NCBI RefSeq assembly: GCF_000773685.1
Contig: NZ_JPQO01000063.1
Span: forward strand, 1 to 32,790
Source: Acinetobacter sp. HR7
Lineage (GTDB): Bacteria; Pseudomonadota; Gammaproteobacteria; Pseudomonadales; Moraxellaceae
Direction of reading: 5' to 3'
DNA: 32,790 nucleotides
In this document: piece by piece, positions 16,201 through 24,129 of the stretch
Position numbering within the stretch: the stretch's first letter is position 1
Layout of the letters: every line of letters begins with the position of its first letter
Position numbers and translations under genes: made by a program
Notes under the pieces: generated by a model
Told to the model about the DNA's origin: nothing
Databases searched by the model: none
What the model saw: the letters and a program-made list of their open reading frames with translations, nothing else

Positions 16201-16764
16201 TTACTCAGTTTTCCACTGTCCGATCAGATGAATATTGACCTTTTCACCAAGTCCTGCAGTGGCTTTTTTCATGCCAAAATCAGAACGATTCACTACTGTA
16301 GTTGATAGTATATCGAGTATATCTGGGTTACTTTTATTTTGAGTCAGAGTAGTATCAAACACCACCGGGCGAGTCACCCCTCGTACCGTCAGTTGCCCCA
16401 AAATCTGATAGCGATTATTCCCCTTCGGCTTAAACTGGGTACTTTTAAAACTTACTGTTTTATAACGTGAAGCATAAAACAGGTCTTCTCCCATAATCAT
16501 ATTTCTAAGGCTGGGCTTGGAAACCTGTAAATTATCCACCTGCGCGGTAAATTCAGTTGCCCCTTGCTGCGGTTTATCAGGATCAAACTGCATATGGCCC
16601 TTGAATTGCGGGAAAACTCCCTTCACTACAGTCAGCCCTAGGGAGTTGATAGTGAAACTAACCTCACTTTGTGGGGTTAATGTCCAACTTTTGGCATAGG
16701 CAGCCGTCATCCCCATAACTGACAGACACCCTGCATAGGCAACATTTTTCAAAACCAGATTCAT
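16201..16764 (-). CDS. YceI-family periplasmic lipid-binding protein
   Basis: A 187-residue exported protein with a signal peptide cut near residue 24 (TAAYA, then KSWTLTP). The mature part is the YceI lipocalin-like barrel: SEVSFTINSLGLTVVKGVFPQFKG is the opening, KTVSFKSTQF and LTVRGVTRPVVFDT the middle, and VNRSDFGMKKATAGLGEKV the end. YceI proteins bind isoprenoid-type lipids, and some are induced by high pH or stress. GGAG stands seven bases before the ATG. It follows the adenylyltransferase on the same strand, separated by 47 bases with no terminator. Confidence 0.9.
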   Translation of the reverse strand: MNLVLKNVAYAGCLSVMGMTAAYAKSWTLTPQSEVSFTINSLGLTVVKGVFPQFKGHMQFDPDKPQQGATEFTAQVDNLQVSKPSLRNMIMGEDLFYASRYKTVSFKSTQFKPKGNNRYQILGQLTVRGVTRPVVFDTTLTQNKSNPDILDILSTTVVNRSDFGMKKATAGLGEKVNIHLIGQWKTE

Positions 16765-16811
16765 CGTGTTACTCCATCGTAATCCAATGAACTTTCTACA
16801 TTAGACCAGAT

Positions 16812-17387
16812 TTAGCTCAGATTTGTTTTATCATTCGTTGCAAACTTATCGGCCAATTGTTGGTAAATCGCTGTTTTTTTAAACTTGTGTAAAAACTCAC
16901 TGGTTCCCAAAGGAAAAGCCGATTCCACCACTTCACCACGATAATAAGCTTCACGTAATGGCGTTGCTGAAATAGCACCGACCAGGCTGTCCAGTTCCAG
17001 CATTTCCCACTCCGGGAACAATCTTAAATAATAAGACGATTCATCTTTAAAATGTCCAATCAAGCCGACTTTGGCATCTGGTTCTACCAGTTCAGCCACC
17101 AATGATTTCACCAGTTTTTGCCATTTTTCATCATTATAGACATCAATCACATGCACAAATTTAATCCGTTTCTGATCGGCTTCGGAAAAATTCGACAAGA
17201 TCATTTGTTCACGTTCAGCGGCCAGAAAGGGATTTTTGACATTGCGTTCCTGCTGTGCTGACCCTAAAGCCAGAATCACCTGCTGGCTCTGTTGCAAAGC
17301 AATTTTAATGGTTTGCATATGGGCCAGATGAAAAGGCTGGAAGCGACCAATAAACACTAGATAATCAAATTTATATTTCATAGCCAT
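16812..17387 (-). CDS. nadM: Nicotinamide-nucleotide adenylyltransferase (NadM-like)
   Basis: A 191-residue cytidylyltransferase-fold enzyme that joins NMN and ATP to NAD. VFIGRFQPFHLAHMQTI (12-28) holds the GRFQPFH and HxxH nucleotide-binding motif, and GAISATPLREAYYRGEV holds the ISxTxxR motif. Many NadM homologues are fused to a Nudix domain of similar size; this one ends after the first domain and looks complete, not truncated. Two ATGs (17387 and 17381) are close together, each with only a weak ribosome site; I keep the first. It diverges from the enoyl-CoA hydratase gene. Confidence 0.86.
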   Translation of the reverse strand: MAMKYKFDYLVFIGRFQPFHLAHMQTIKIALQQSQQVILALGSAQQERNVKNPFLAAEREQMILSNFSEADQKRIKFVHVIDVYNDEKWQKLVKSLVAELVEPDAKVGLIGHFKDESSYYLRLFPEWEMLELDSLVGAISATPLREAYYRGEVVESAFPLGTSEFLHKFKKTAIYQQLADKFATNDKTNLS

Positions 17388-17481
17388 CTTACTTTTATGA
17401 ACGCATCAGTTATGCCGCGCAGAAATTTTTACGACATAATAAGCGCCAATAAATTCATATTAATAAAGCAAGGATAGTACG

Positions 17482-18282
17482 ATGACACTGAGCTGTATTC
17501 AACAACCACACCAGCATTTAAATGCGAATTTAGACAATGGCGTACTGACTTTAGCCATTCACCGCCCTGAAGCCAAAAATGCCCTCTACGGCGAGTTATA
17601 TTTGTGGATTGCCCAAGCATTAGATGAAGCGGATCAGGACAGCAGCGTGCGTGTGGTGATTCTGCGCGGTCAAGATGCGGACTTTAGTGCCGGCAATGAC
17701 ATGCAGGACTTTATGAAGTTCATTAAAACTCCGCTACAAGGAAAAGCTGGCGATACACCTCCATTTATTCTTTTAAAATCTGCGGCCAAATTTTCCAAAC
17801 CTTTGATTGCTGCCGTGCGTGGTGTCGCGATTGGTATTGGAGTAACCATCCTGCTGCATGCCGATCTAGTCTATAGCGACAATACAGCCTTGTTCCAGAT
17901 TCCATTTGTAAGCCTTGGTCTATCCCCTGAAGGAGCTTCCAGCAAGTTACTGGTACAACAGGCGGGCTATCATAAAGCTGCTGAACTCTTACTCACGGCT
18001 CAAAAGTTTAATAGTGAAAAAGCCTTGAATGCGGGTCTAGTAAATAGCATTGAAGAAGATGCCTATGCTGCAGCAGCTACACAGGCGCAAACCCTCGCTG
18101 CTTTACCACTGACATCACTGAAGCAAACCAAAGCATTGATGAAGCACAATCTGGCTGAAATCATTGAATGTATTGATAATGAAGCAGACATTTTTATGAA
18201 GCGTGTCGGTTCACCAGAAATGATGGAGGCAGTTCAAGCCTTTATGCAGAAACGCCAACCAGATTTCACACAATTCAATTAA
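17482..18282 (+). CDS. Enoyl-CoA hydratase/isomerase family protein
   Basis: A 266-residue crotonase-fold protein. The CoA and oxyanion-hole parts are VVILRGQDADFSAGNDMQDF and VRGVAIGIGVTILLHADLVYS. FVSLGLSPEGASS carries a glutamate where the delta3-delta2 enoyl-CoA isomerases have their catalytic acid, while the other hydratase glutamate is not clear, so isomerase is slightly more likely than hydratase. It would act in fatty-acid or aromatic acid beta-oxidation. AAGGA precedes the ATG by seven bases. A perfect palindrome stands between this gene and the nitroreductase. Confidence 0.85.
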   Translation: MTLSCIQQPHQHLNANLDNGVLTLAIHRPEAKNALYGELYLWIAQALDEADQDSSVRVVILRGQDADFSAGNDMQDFMKFIKTPLQGKAGDTPPFILLKSAAKFSKPLIAAVRGVAIGIGVTILLHADLVYSDNTALFQIPFVSLGLSPEGASSKLLVQQAGYHKAAELLLTAQKFNSEKALNAGLVNSIEEDAYAAAATQAQTLAALPLTSLKQTKALMKHNLAEIIECIDNEADIFMKRVGSPEMMEAVQAFMQKRQPDFTQFN

Positions 18283-18301
18283 TATTGCAACTTCTATTTC
18301 C

Positions 18302-18327
18302 ATTGAGGCAGTTTAAACTGCCTCAAT
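18302..18327. promoter_or_regulatory. 26-base perfect palindrome between the enoyl-CoA and nitroreductase genes
   Basis: Each half is ATTGAGGCAGTTT or its exact complement, meeting at the centre (PmeI-like GTTTAAAC). It starts 20 bases after the hydratase stop and ends 27 bases before the nitroreductase ATG. No T run follows, so it may be an operator or an mRNA-processing hairpin rather than a terminator. Confidence 0.55.
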
Positions 18328-18353
18328 CACTTGTCTTGCCAAGAAACTGAATT

Positions 18354-19148
18354 ATGTCGACTGAAAACTCCCAAACGATTTCCCAAACCACAGATACTGC
18401 CAATCCTGAAAAGCAACGTTATTACGAACCAGCTCCTCAGGATATTGATGTAGAGAATTTCCGTAAGGTCATTGAAAGCCGCCGTTCAGTACGTAAATTC
18501 ACCAAGAAGCCAATTCCTGCCGAAGTCCTGGATGCCTGTTTGGATCTGGCATTGCTGGCACCAAACTCCTCCAATCTGCAACCATGGACCTTCTATGTAG
18601 TGCAGAACCCTTCCAAGAAAAAACGTTTGGTCAAAGCCTGCCTAGGTCAGCTGGCAGCCAAAACGGCAGCTGAACTCATCGTTTGTATTGCACGTACTGA
18701 TCGCATTGATGAAATGGCCAAACTGAATATTAGTGAATTTCCATTTCCTGAAGCACCAGCAGCGGTGAAGAAGTACTACAAGTTCATTCCCTATAACTAT
18801 AAAACTGGTTATCTAAACGCGTTTGGTAACTTTAAAAAAGTGGCTTTCAAAGTTGCTCGTACACTAGATAAACAATTGCCAGTGTCAGCCTTTAGCCCGG
18901 CTGATGCCAAACTTTGGGCAACCAAAACTACGGCGCTGGCTTGTGAAAATCTGGTGTTGGCTTTACGTGCCTACGGTTTTGACAGCTGCATGATGGAAGG
19001 TTTTGATGAACCGATGGTGCGTGACATTCTGGACCTGAATGACCAGCAATATCCAGTGATGGTGATTGGAGCTGGCGAACGTGCGAAAGATGGCGTGTTC
19101 TTCCCTCAATATCGTTTTGATCGTGAGCTGTTTATCCAAAAGATTTAA
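18354..19148 (+). CDS. Nitroreductase-family FMN oxidoreductase
   Basis: A 264-residue flavoprotein of the nitroreductase superfamily. FRKVIESRRSVRKFTKKPIP (about 36-55) gives the RRSVRKF FMN-phosphate contact, LALLAPNSSNLQPWTFYVV the APSxxNxQPW-like motif, and VMVIGAGERAKDG the C-terminal FMN segment. It probably reduces a nitro-, quinone- or enone-type compound with NAD(P)H; the substrate is not readable. The first 30 residues are polar and beyond the domain. There is no strong Shine-Dalgarno before the ATG. The structured repeat copy A lies just downstream. Confidence 0.86.
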   Translation: MSTENSQTISQTTDTANPEKQRYYEPAPQDIDVENFRKVIESRRSVRKFTKKPIPAEVLDACLDLALLAPNSSNLQPWTFYVVQNPSKKKRLVKACLGQLAAKTAAELIVCIARTDRIDEMAKLNISEFPFPEAPAAVKKYYKFIPYNYKTGYLNAFGNFKKVAFKVARTLDKQLPVSAFSPADAKLWATKTTALACENLVLALRAYGFDSCMMEGFDEPMVRDILDLNDQQYPVMVIGAGERAKDGVFFPQYRFDRELFIQKI

Positions 19149-19209
19149 TCACTTTTTGGAGTGCAAATCACGGCCTGAATTGTTCTCTAGAATCATTGAT
19201 ATCCACGCA

Positions 19210-19308
19210 GGCTTTTTCGTTACTTTGACAGGCCAAAGTAATCAAAGCCTTTGCCAGACAGAAGGTTCATCCTTGTACCTCTGTCTGGCTGGTGACATCC
19301 ATGTCACC
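19210..19308 (-). repeat. Structured intergenic repeat, copy A (three hairpins)
   Basis: Read on the minus strand, three hairpins follow each other. The first is 19291-19308 (GGTGACAT with ATGTCACC). The second is 19253-19289 (GCCAGACAGA with its exact complement; the loop holds the GGTACAAGGATG core). The third is 19210-19249 (CAAAGTAA with TTACTTTG inside GGCTTT/AAAGCC). Copy B at 31022-31120 has the same order, length and core, but different stem sequences. It lies between convergent genes and may help end transcription from both. Confidence 0.75.
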
Positions 19309-19347
19309 TTACGTGAATTTAATGCCTTTTTGGAAAGATATAATCTT

Positions 19348-20820
19348 TTAAGAATAGTTCGCTCTTAATTTCCGATAATCAATCCAGTTACAATGAAACC
19401 CGACCGGTACTCGAACCGGTAAATGAATCGTAGCAATTGGCCCGTCTGGAATATGCTGTGCATCCAGAATTACCACTGTCGATGGCCCACCATCTAAAGC
19501 ATGCACATAGGACATCAGCCAGCCATCATTCTCCGCTTCTGCATCTTCCCGTGCCACAAATATTGCTTCACCGGTGACCCAGTTTTCTCCAAAACAATAA
19601 CTTTCGGTGGTTCGGGTTCTAAGATTCAGACACATCACACTGTTGGCACGGATATGCGAAAGATCATCAAACTCGCCAAAGGAAATGCTATAGGCATAAC
19701 AATATTGCCGCCCGGTAAAGGCTTCATTAATACGGGGGAATTCCTGTTTGATATCTGACAATACACTCCGGCTGACCTTGCCGGTGCCCTGATTAAAGAT
19801 GAAGCGTTCCAGTCGAATATCATGCTCTTCAATGGGTCCCTGAATCGAATTGACCATGGCCTCCGAATGTACCACAGCATCCATCACCACATCTCCAGTA
19901 TTTAGCTCATAGGCATTCAGGGTATGGAAAATAAAACACGGATCAATATTGTACCAGCGAATATCCGTCACACTGCCACCGAAAGGTAATATCCCGATGC
20001 GAGCCTGATGTTTCTGGTTCCATTGATATGGCAACAACGAACCTTTTAAGGCACTACGTACTGAGAAATTCACATTTAAATCCAGGATGATGACCTGTGA
20101 TTTGGTAATGGCACAATCATGCACCATCGGGCCATGCTTGACCGGAATTTCGACATGATTTTTCAGTTTTCCCTTAGCATCAATATGCAGATAAAAGACT
20201 TTATTGTGGGTTAGGCCATCATAACAAATGGCATGAATATCCCCGGTATCCGGATCAATATGCGGATGTGCAGTAAATGGCAAATCCGGATCATCATTTT
20301 CAAACAGATGATGCCGCTTGGATTCCAGTTCAGTATTCACTTCAATCGGATAAGCGCCCGCTTCGACCAGCGCCCAGATTTTCCCGGCAAAGTTGATAAT
20401 ATTGGTATTTACCGGATCCGCCACACCTCGGCTTTTACCCGGAATTAATGGACGGCGTAATTTCTTCTGCACACTATCTGAACCCACATACTGGCTTTTA
20501 TACCAGTGTGCCTGACCGCCTTTCAGTCGTAGCGCATGGATCATGCCATCGCCCGTGAACCAGTGATAAATTCGAGGATTTTTCACCGTAATCGGATTTG
20601 GGCCAATCCGCATCAGGGCACCATCCAGTTCTGCCGGAATCTGCCCCTCTACAATCAGTTGAGTCGAAAAATGTTCCTGCCGCTGCGGCGCAAAAATCCC
20701 ATCCAGATAAGGATTATCATGAGAGTATGGAATACTGCTATGCAGAATGTCCGCACTGTATTGGATTGATTTACTGAGCGTATTCTTGAGCATGCTGCTC
20801 AACGGTTTTGGCCACTGCAT
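19348..20820 (-). CDS. Carotenoid oxygenase family protein
   Basis: A 490-residue non-heme iron dioxygenase of the carotenoid/stilbene cleavage family. The four iron-binding histidines are in expected places: FTAHPHID (H185 or H187), GPMVHDCAIT (H234), CFIFHTLNAYE (H299) and VGFHCNW (H476). RIGPNPI and HWFTGDGMIHALRL are the typical N-terminal blade sequences. It cleaves a double bond of a carotenoid, apocarotenal or stilbene; no carotenoid synthesis genes are nearby, so an external aromatic or apocarotenoid substrate is possible. AAGGA stands nine bases before the ATG. Confidence 0.9.
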   Translation of the reverse strand: MQWPKPLSSMLKNTLSKSIQYSADILHSSIPYSHDNPYLDGIFAPQRQEHFSTQLIVEGQIPAELDGALMRIGPNPITVKNPRIYHWFTGDGMIHALRLKGGQAHWYKSQYVGSDSVQKKLRRPLIPGKSRGVADPVNTNIINFAGKIWALVEAGAYPIEVNTELESKRHHLFENDDPDLPFTAHPHIDPDTGDIHAICYDGLTHNKVFYLHIDAKGKLKNHVEIPVKHGPMVHDCAITKSQVIILDLNVNFSVRSALKGSLLPYQWNQKHQARIGILPFGGSVTDIRWYNIDPCFIFHTLNAYELNTGDVVMDAVVHSEAMVNSIQGPIEEHDIRLERFIFNQGTGKVSRSVLSDIKQEFPRINEAFTGRQYCYAYSISFGEFDDLSHIRANSVMCLNLRTRTTESYCFGENWVTGEAIFVAREDAEAENDGWLMSYVHALDGGPSTVVILDAQHIPDGPIATIHLPVRVPVGFHCNWIDYRKLRANYS

Positions 20821-20860
20821 TATTATTTTCCTTGTTCTATTTTTTATTCTGGCGGATTTT

Positions 20861-20891
20861 ATAATAACAAAAGCAGATTGGCTGTTTTCAA
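20861..20891 (-). promoter_or_regulatory. Possible promoter of the carotenoid oxygenase gene
   Basis: On the minus strand TTGAAA (20891-20886) and TATTAT (20866-20861) are 19 bases apart, slightly wide, 41 bases before the ATG. The only plausible pair I see here. Confidence 0.3.
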
Positions 20892-20903
20892 AATGTAGAC
20901 TGA

Positions 20904-20926
20904 CGGCGTGTTAAATAGACACGCCG
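20904..20926 (-). other. Hairpin between the NIF3-like gene and the carotenoid oxygenase gene
   Basis: CGGCGTGT (20904-20911) pairs with ACACGCCG (20919-20926) around a seven-base loop. There is no T run on the minus strand, so termination after the NIF3-like gene would be incomplete. Confidence 0.45.
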
Positions 20927-20957
20927 CAATTTACTTATAAATAAGTTATTTACAGGT

Positions 20958-21275
20958 CTAGACTTTGATATCCAACAGCTGGATAAACTCAAACGCTGGC
21001 TCTTCATAAGGATGGCTGGCTTTTAGAGCCTTAGCAACATCAACAGCCTTTTCATCCGGCACAATCATTTCCACGCGCCATTCTTCGACTTCTTCCAGCT
21101 GGCCCACTTCTCCAATAAAAGGATCGGCACCTTTTAAAGGCTTAAACTGTCCTTTTCCCAAAACCTGCCAGGCACATTCGGCATAATCGCCAATACCACC
21201 TGCCCCTACCGCAAATACCGCCTGCTTGGTTTTTTCCAGATATTCATCGGGTACGTAATAAATCAGTTTCAGCAT
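20958..21275 (-). CDS. Small NIF3/YqfO-like single-domain protein
   Basis: A 105-residue protein resembling the CutA-like inserted domain of the NIF3/YqfO family: LIYYVPDEYLEKTKQAVFAVGAGGIGDYAECAW at the start, GQFKPLKGADPFIGEVGQLE in the middle and ASHPYEEPAFEFIQL at the end. Its role is not known; it forms trimer-like domains in relatives. I start at 21275, where AGGG precedes the ATG by four bases; the frame extends to a TTG at 21296 with no ribosome site. It lies 17 bases after the LysR gene on the same strand, so they are co-transcribed. Confidence 0.85.
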   Translation of the reverse strand: MLKLIYYVPDEYLEKTKQAVFAVGAGGIGDYAECAWQVLGKGQFKPLKGADPFIGEVGQLEEVEEWRVEMIVPDEKAVDVAKALKASHPYEEPAFEFIQLLDIKV

Positions 21276-21292
21276 ATTTCCCTGCAATTTTT

Positions 21293-22174
21293 TCAAGCAT
21301 TTGCCGTATTGTTAAGGGCTTGGGTAATAATATTCAATGCTGGATTTTGAGAGTTCTTGTTAAATGTTGCATATAAACTTAACTTTGGTAGAGGCCGGTC
21401 AGTTTCAATAACCTTCACTTCATCATTTAGGAAACGCAGTAAATACTCTGGAGCAAAACTAAAGCCCATCCCCATATTGGTCAGATTGATATGTTGTAGC
21501 ACGTTGGTTACCCATAGCACCTGCTCATGCTTAAGCTGATCAATCACAAGTAACTGATCCAGTTTTTCGTAAAATACTGGTGAAGCGTTCTGCTCACACA
21601 TAATGAGGGTGTGATTTTTCAGTTCTTGCAATTTCAGCACTCGGTCAGTCGGATGCAAATGTCTGGCTGCAACCAGATGAATTTGCTCGGTCAATAAATG
21701 AATATTTTCATAATCTGGATAATCCAGCTGAAACCGGGTAATACATAGATCCAGTTCGGCATTTTTCAGGCGTTGAATCTGTTCCATACAGGTCAGGCTG
21801 TGCAAATGAATCTTTAAGTCCGGCATGGTCTTTTTCAGCTTTGCCAGAATATGCGGCATAACTTTCAGTTCGGCAACATTCAGAAAGCCGATATGAATCT
21901 GATTATTTTTCTGCTGTGCCACCTGTCGTGCTGCAGCAACGGCTAGTTTGGCATTTTCTAGTGACTTTTTAGCATAGATTAAAAAGGCCTTTCCTTCATC
22001 GGTTAACTGGATCTTCCGAGAAGAACGCTCAAACAGGTTAACGCCCACTTCCTGCTCCAGATCCTTGATCTGCTGACTTAAAGAAGGTTGAGCCGTAAAC
22101 AGTTTTTCGGCAGCCTTGGTAAAACTCTGCTCCTGCGCCACGGTCATAAAATAGCGTAAATGTCGAAGTTCCAT
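21293..22174 (-). CDS. LysR-family regulator (HcaR/BenM-like)
   Basis: A 293-residue LysR regulator whose start MELRHLRYFMTVAQEQSFTK and helix-turn-helix KAAEKLFTAQPSLSQQIKDLE resemble the HcaR/BenM/CatM group that controls aromatic degradation. The remainder is the usual effector-binding domain. I start at 22174, the ATG of the conserved MELRHLRYF start with AGGCAG upstream; the frame is open to 22303 but the extra residues are not like the family. It is divergent from an FAD aromatic monooxygenase, which it most likely controls. An inverted repeat and promoter lie between. Confidence 0.86.
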   Translation of the reverse strand: MELRHLRYFMTVAQEQSFTKAAEKLFTAQPSLSQQIKDLEQEVGVNLFERSSRKIQLTDEGKAFLIYAKKSLENAKLAVAAARQVAQQKNNQIHIGFLNVAELKVMPHILAKLKKTMPDLKIHLHSLTCMEQIQRLKNAELDLCITRFQLDYPDYENIHLLTEQIHLVAARHLHPTDRVLKLQELKNHTLIMCEQNASPVFYEKLDQLLVIDQLKHEQVLWVTNVLQHINLTNMGMGFSFAPEYLLRFLNDEVKVIETDRPLPKLSLYATFNKNSQNPALNIITQALNNTANA

Positions 22175-22251
22175 AGACTGCCTGCTTGAGGGAAAGGCCA
22201 ATATCTTACGATCTGGATCGAAATATTGAAAATAAAAATAGATTAATAGTT

Positions 22252-22269
22252 TATATGAATACTCATATA
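22252..22269. promoter_or_regulatory. Candidate LysR operator between the regulator and monooxygenase genes
   Basis: TATATGA (22252-22258) is an exact inverted copy of TCATATA (22263-22269) with four bases between. It is centred about 58 bases upstream of the predicted start of the plus-strand promoter, a usual place for a LysR activator site. Confidence 0.5.
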
Positions 22270-22283
22270 TCAGTTCATCAGGC

Positions 22284-22311
22284 TTGACTAGACTCCAATG
22301 CAAAATATTTT
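22284..22311 (+). promoter_or_regulatory. Promoter of the FAD monooxygenase gene
   Basis: TTGACT (22284-22289) and TATTTT (22306-22311) are 16 bases apart, with the ATG 33 bases after the -10. The good -35 with a weak -10 fits a regulated promoter. Confidence 0.5.
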
Positions 22312-22344
22312 GTCAGCTCTTCACGCATACACATGGAGTCTTGT

Positions 22345-24087
22345 ATGACACAGCATTACGACACTGATGTTCTGGTTATTGGTACTGGTCCTGCTGGTTC
22401 AACCTTGGGTTTAGCCTTGGCGAATTATGGTGTAAAAGTCCAGCTCTTTACCCAGTTTAACTGGCTGGCCAATAGTCCACGTGCCCACATTACCAACCAG
22501 CGTGCTATAGAAGTATTACGTGATTTGGGCGTTGAAGAACAGGTTAAGGAAATTGCCACCCCTTGGGATCAGATGGGTGAAAGCCTGATTACTACCAGTT
22601 TAGTTGGTGAAGAAATTGCCCGCATGAGTGCCTGGGGTACTGGAGATGAACGTCATGGTGACTATATCAAAGGCAGTCCATGTCCGCTGGTCGATCTGAT
22701 CCAGCCGAAAATGGAAGCCTTGCTGGTAAAGAATGCCGGTGAACGTGGTGCGATCTATAATTTCAACACTGAATATCTGTCGCATGTACAGGATGAAAAT
22801 GGTGTAACTGCAACCTTCCTGAACCGAATTACTAACACAGAATTCAGCTTAAGAGCCAAATATCTGGTCGGTATGGATGGTGCTAAGTCACGCGTGCTAG
22901 AGCAACTTGGCTTGCCACTCGAAGGCGTGATGGCTCGTGCGGGCACAGTGTATGTGACTTTCAAAGCTGACCTGACCAAATATGTGCAGCACCGCCCCGC
23001 AATTCTGCAATGGATTGTTAATCCTGAAGCCAGCTTTGGTGACCTTGGGATGGGGCTGTTACGTGCCATTACCCCATGGAATGAATGGATTATGGGTTGG
23101 GGCTTCGACATTTCCAAAGGTGAGCCACAAGTGGCCGAGGAACAGGTACGTGCTCGTCTCAATGCCTTTGTTGGTGCAGAAGTTGAAGACGTTGAGATTC
23201 AGAAACTGTCTTACTGGTATGTGAATCAGACCTGGGCCACTGAATATTCCAAAGGTCGCGTGTTCTGTGGTGGTGATGCAGTACACCGTCATCCGCCTTC
23301 AAGTGGTTTGGGTTCCAATACCTGTATGCAGGATGCCTTTAACCTGGGCTGGAAACTGGCCTATGCCATCAAAGGCTGGGCGGCCCCTTCTCTGTTAGAT
23401 TCTTATACTTCTGAACGTGCACCTGTAGGCAAGCAAATCGTAGCACGCGCTAATCAGTCACGTTTTGACTATAAGTATCTGAAAGATGTCTTTGGTTTTG
23501 ATCAAGGCGTTACTACCCAGAAGCAGATGCTGGAACGTATTTTTGCTGAAGATGAGCAAGGTGCTGAAATCCGTCAAAGACTGTTTAAGGCACTGGCGGT
23601 GAAAAACTATGAGTTTAATGCACAAGGTGTGGAATTAAATCAGCGTTATACCTCCAATGCAGTCATTAGTGAATCTGAACCTGAAGTGTTCGAACGCGAT
23701 CAGCAGCTGTATTTGCAAGCCACGACACGTCCGGGTGCAAAAGTGCCACATACCTGGCTGGTGAATGCCAAAGGACAAAAAGTCTCAACACTGGATATTA
23801 CTGGTAAAGGCCGTTTTACCCTATTGACTGGTTTATCAGGAAAAGGCTGGAAACAGGCGGCTGAATCATTGAATCTGCCTTATCTGGATGTAATTCAGAT
23901 TGGTTCACGTGATTATCGTGATGTGTATGGCACATGGAATGCCAAGTCTGAAATCCATGAATCAGGGGCTGTTTTAGTTCGTCCGGATGGTTATGTGGCT
24001 TGGCGTTATCAAGACAGCACCAATGATCAGTTTGATTATGTAAATACGTTAAAGGCTGTGTTTAAGCAGGTTCAATTAACTGTTTAA
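22345..24087 (+). CDS. FAD-dependent aromatic monooxygenase (PheA/TfdB-like)
   Basis: A 580-residue flavoprotein hydroxylase of the PheA/TfdB class. It has the FAD GxGxxG fold VLVIGTGPAGSTLGLALA (9-26), the central GMDGAKSRVLEQLGL segment, the second FAD motif CGGDAVHRHPPSSGLGSN near residue 310, and a C-terminal thioredoxin-like domain ending VRPDGYVAWRYQD. It presumably adds a hydroxyl to a phenol or substituted benzoate with NAD(P)H and oxygen. I start at 22345, where GGAG stands eight bases before the ATG; the ATG at 22333 lacks a ribosome site. No ring-cleavage gene is nearby, so the pathway is completed elsewhere. Confidence 0.88.
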   Translation: MTQHYDTDVLVIGTGPAGSTLGLALANYGVKVQLFTQFNWLANSPRAHITNQRAIEVLRDLGVEEQVKEIATPWDQMGESLITTSLVGEEIARMSAWGTGDERHGDYIKGSPCPLVDLIQPKMEALLVKNAGERGAIYNFNTEYLSHVQDENGVTATFLNRITNTEFSLRAKYLVGMDGAKSRVLEQLGLPLEGVMARAGTVYVTFKADLTKYVQHRPAILQWIVNPEASFGDLGMGLLRAITPWNEWIMGWGFDISKGEPQVAEEQVRARLNAFVGAEVEDVEIQKLSYWYVNQTWATEYSKGRVFCGGDAVHRHPPSSGLGSNTCMQDAFNLGWKLAYAIKGWAAPSLLDSYTSERAPVGKQIVARANQSRFDYKYLKDVFGFDQGVTTQKQMLERIFAEDEQGAEIRQRLFKALAVKNYEFNAQGVELNQRYTSNAVISESEPEVFERDQQLYLQATTRPGAKVPHTWLVNAKGQKVSTLDITGKGRFTLLTGLSGKGWKQAAESLNLPYLDVIQIGSRDYRDVYGTWNAKSEIHESGAVLVRPDGYVAWRYQDSTNDQFDYVNTLKAVFKQVQLTV

Positions 24088-24092
24088 TGATA

Positions 24093-24118
24093 AAAAAGCC
24101 ACCTTCTGGTGGCTTTTT
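24093..24118 (+). terminator. Terminator of the monooxygenase gene
   Basis: AAAAAGCCACC pairs with GGTGGCTTTTT around TTCT. A and T runs on both sides allow use in both directions, serving also the small minus-strand gene that ends at 24130. Confidence 0.9.
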
Positions 24119-24129
24119 AAAATTTGATA

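Noticed and set aside
19066..19368. 100-codon plus-strand frame across the end of the nitroreductase and repeat A
   Set aside because: Its start is inside the nitroreductase gene and its body is the hairpin repeat; the peptide is a by-product of the repeat.
22755..23162. 135-codon minus-strand frame inside the FAD monooxygenase gene
   Set aside because: It lies wholly opposite a clear flavoprotein frame, is low-complexity and serine-rich and has no family features.
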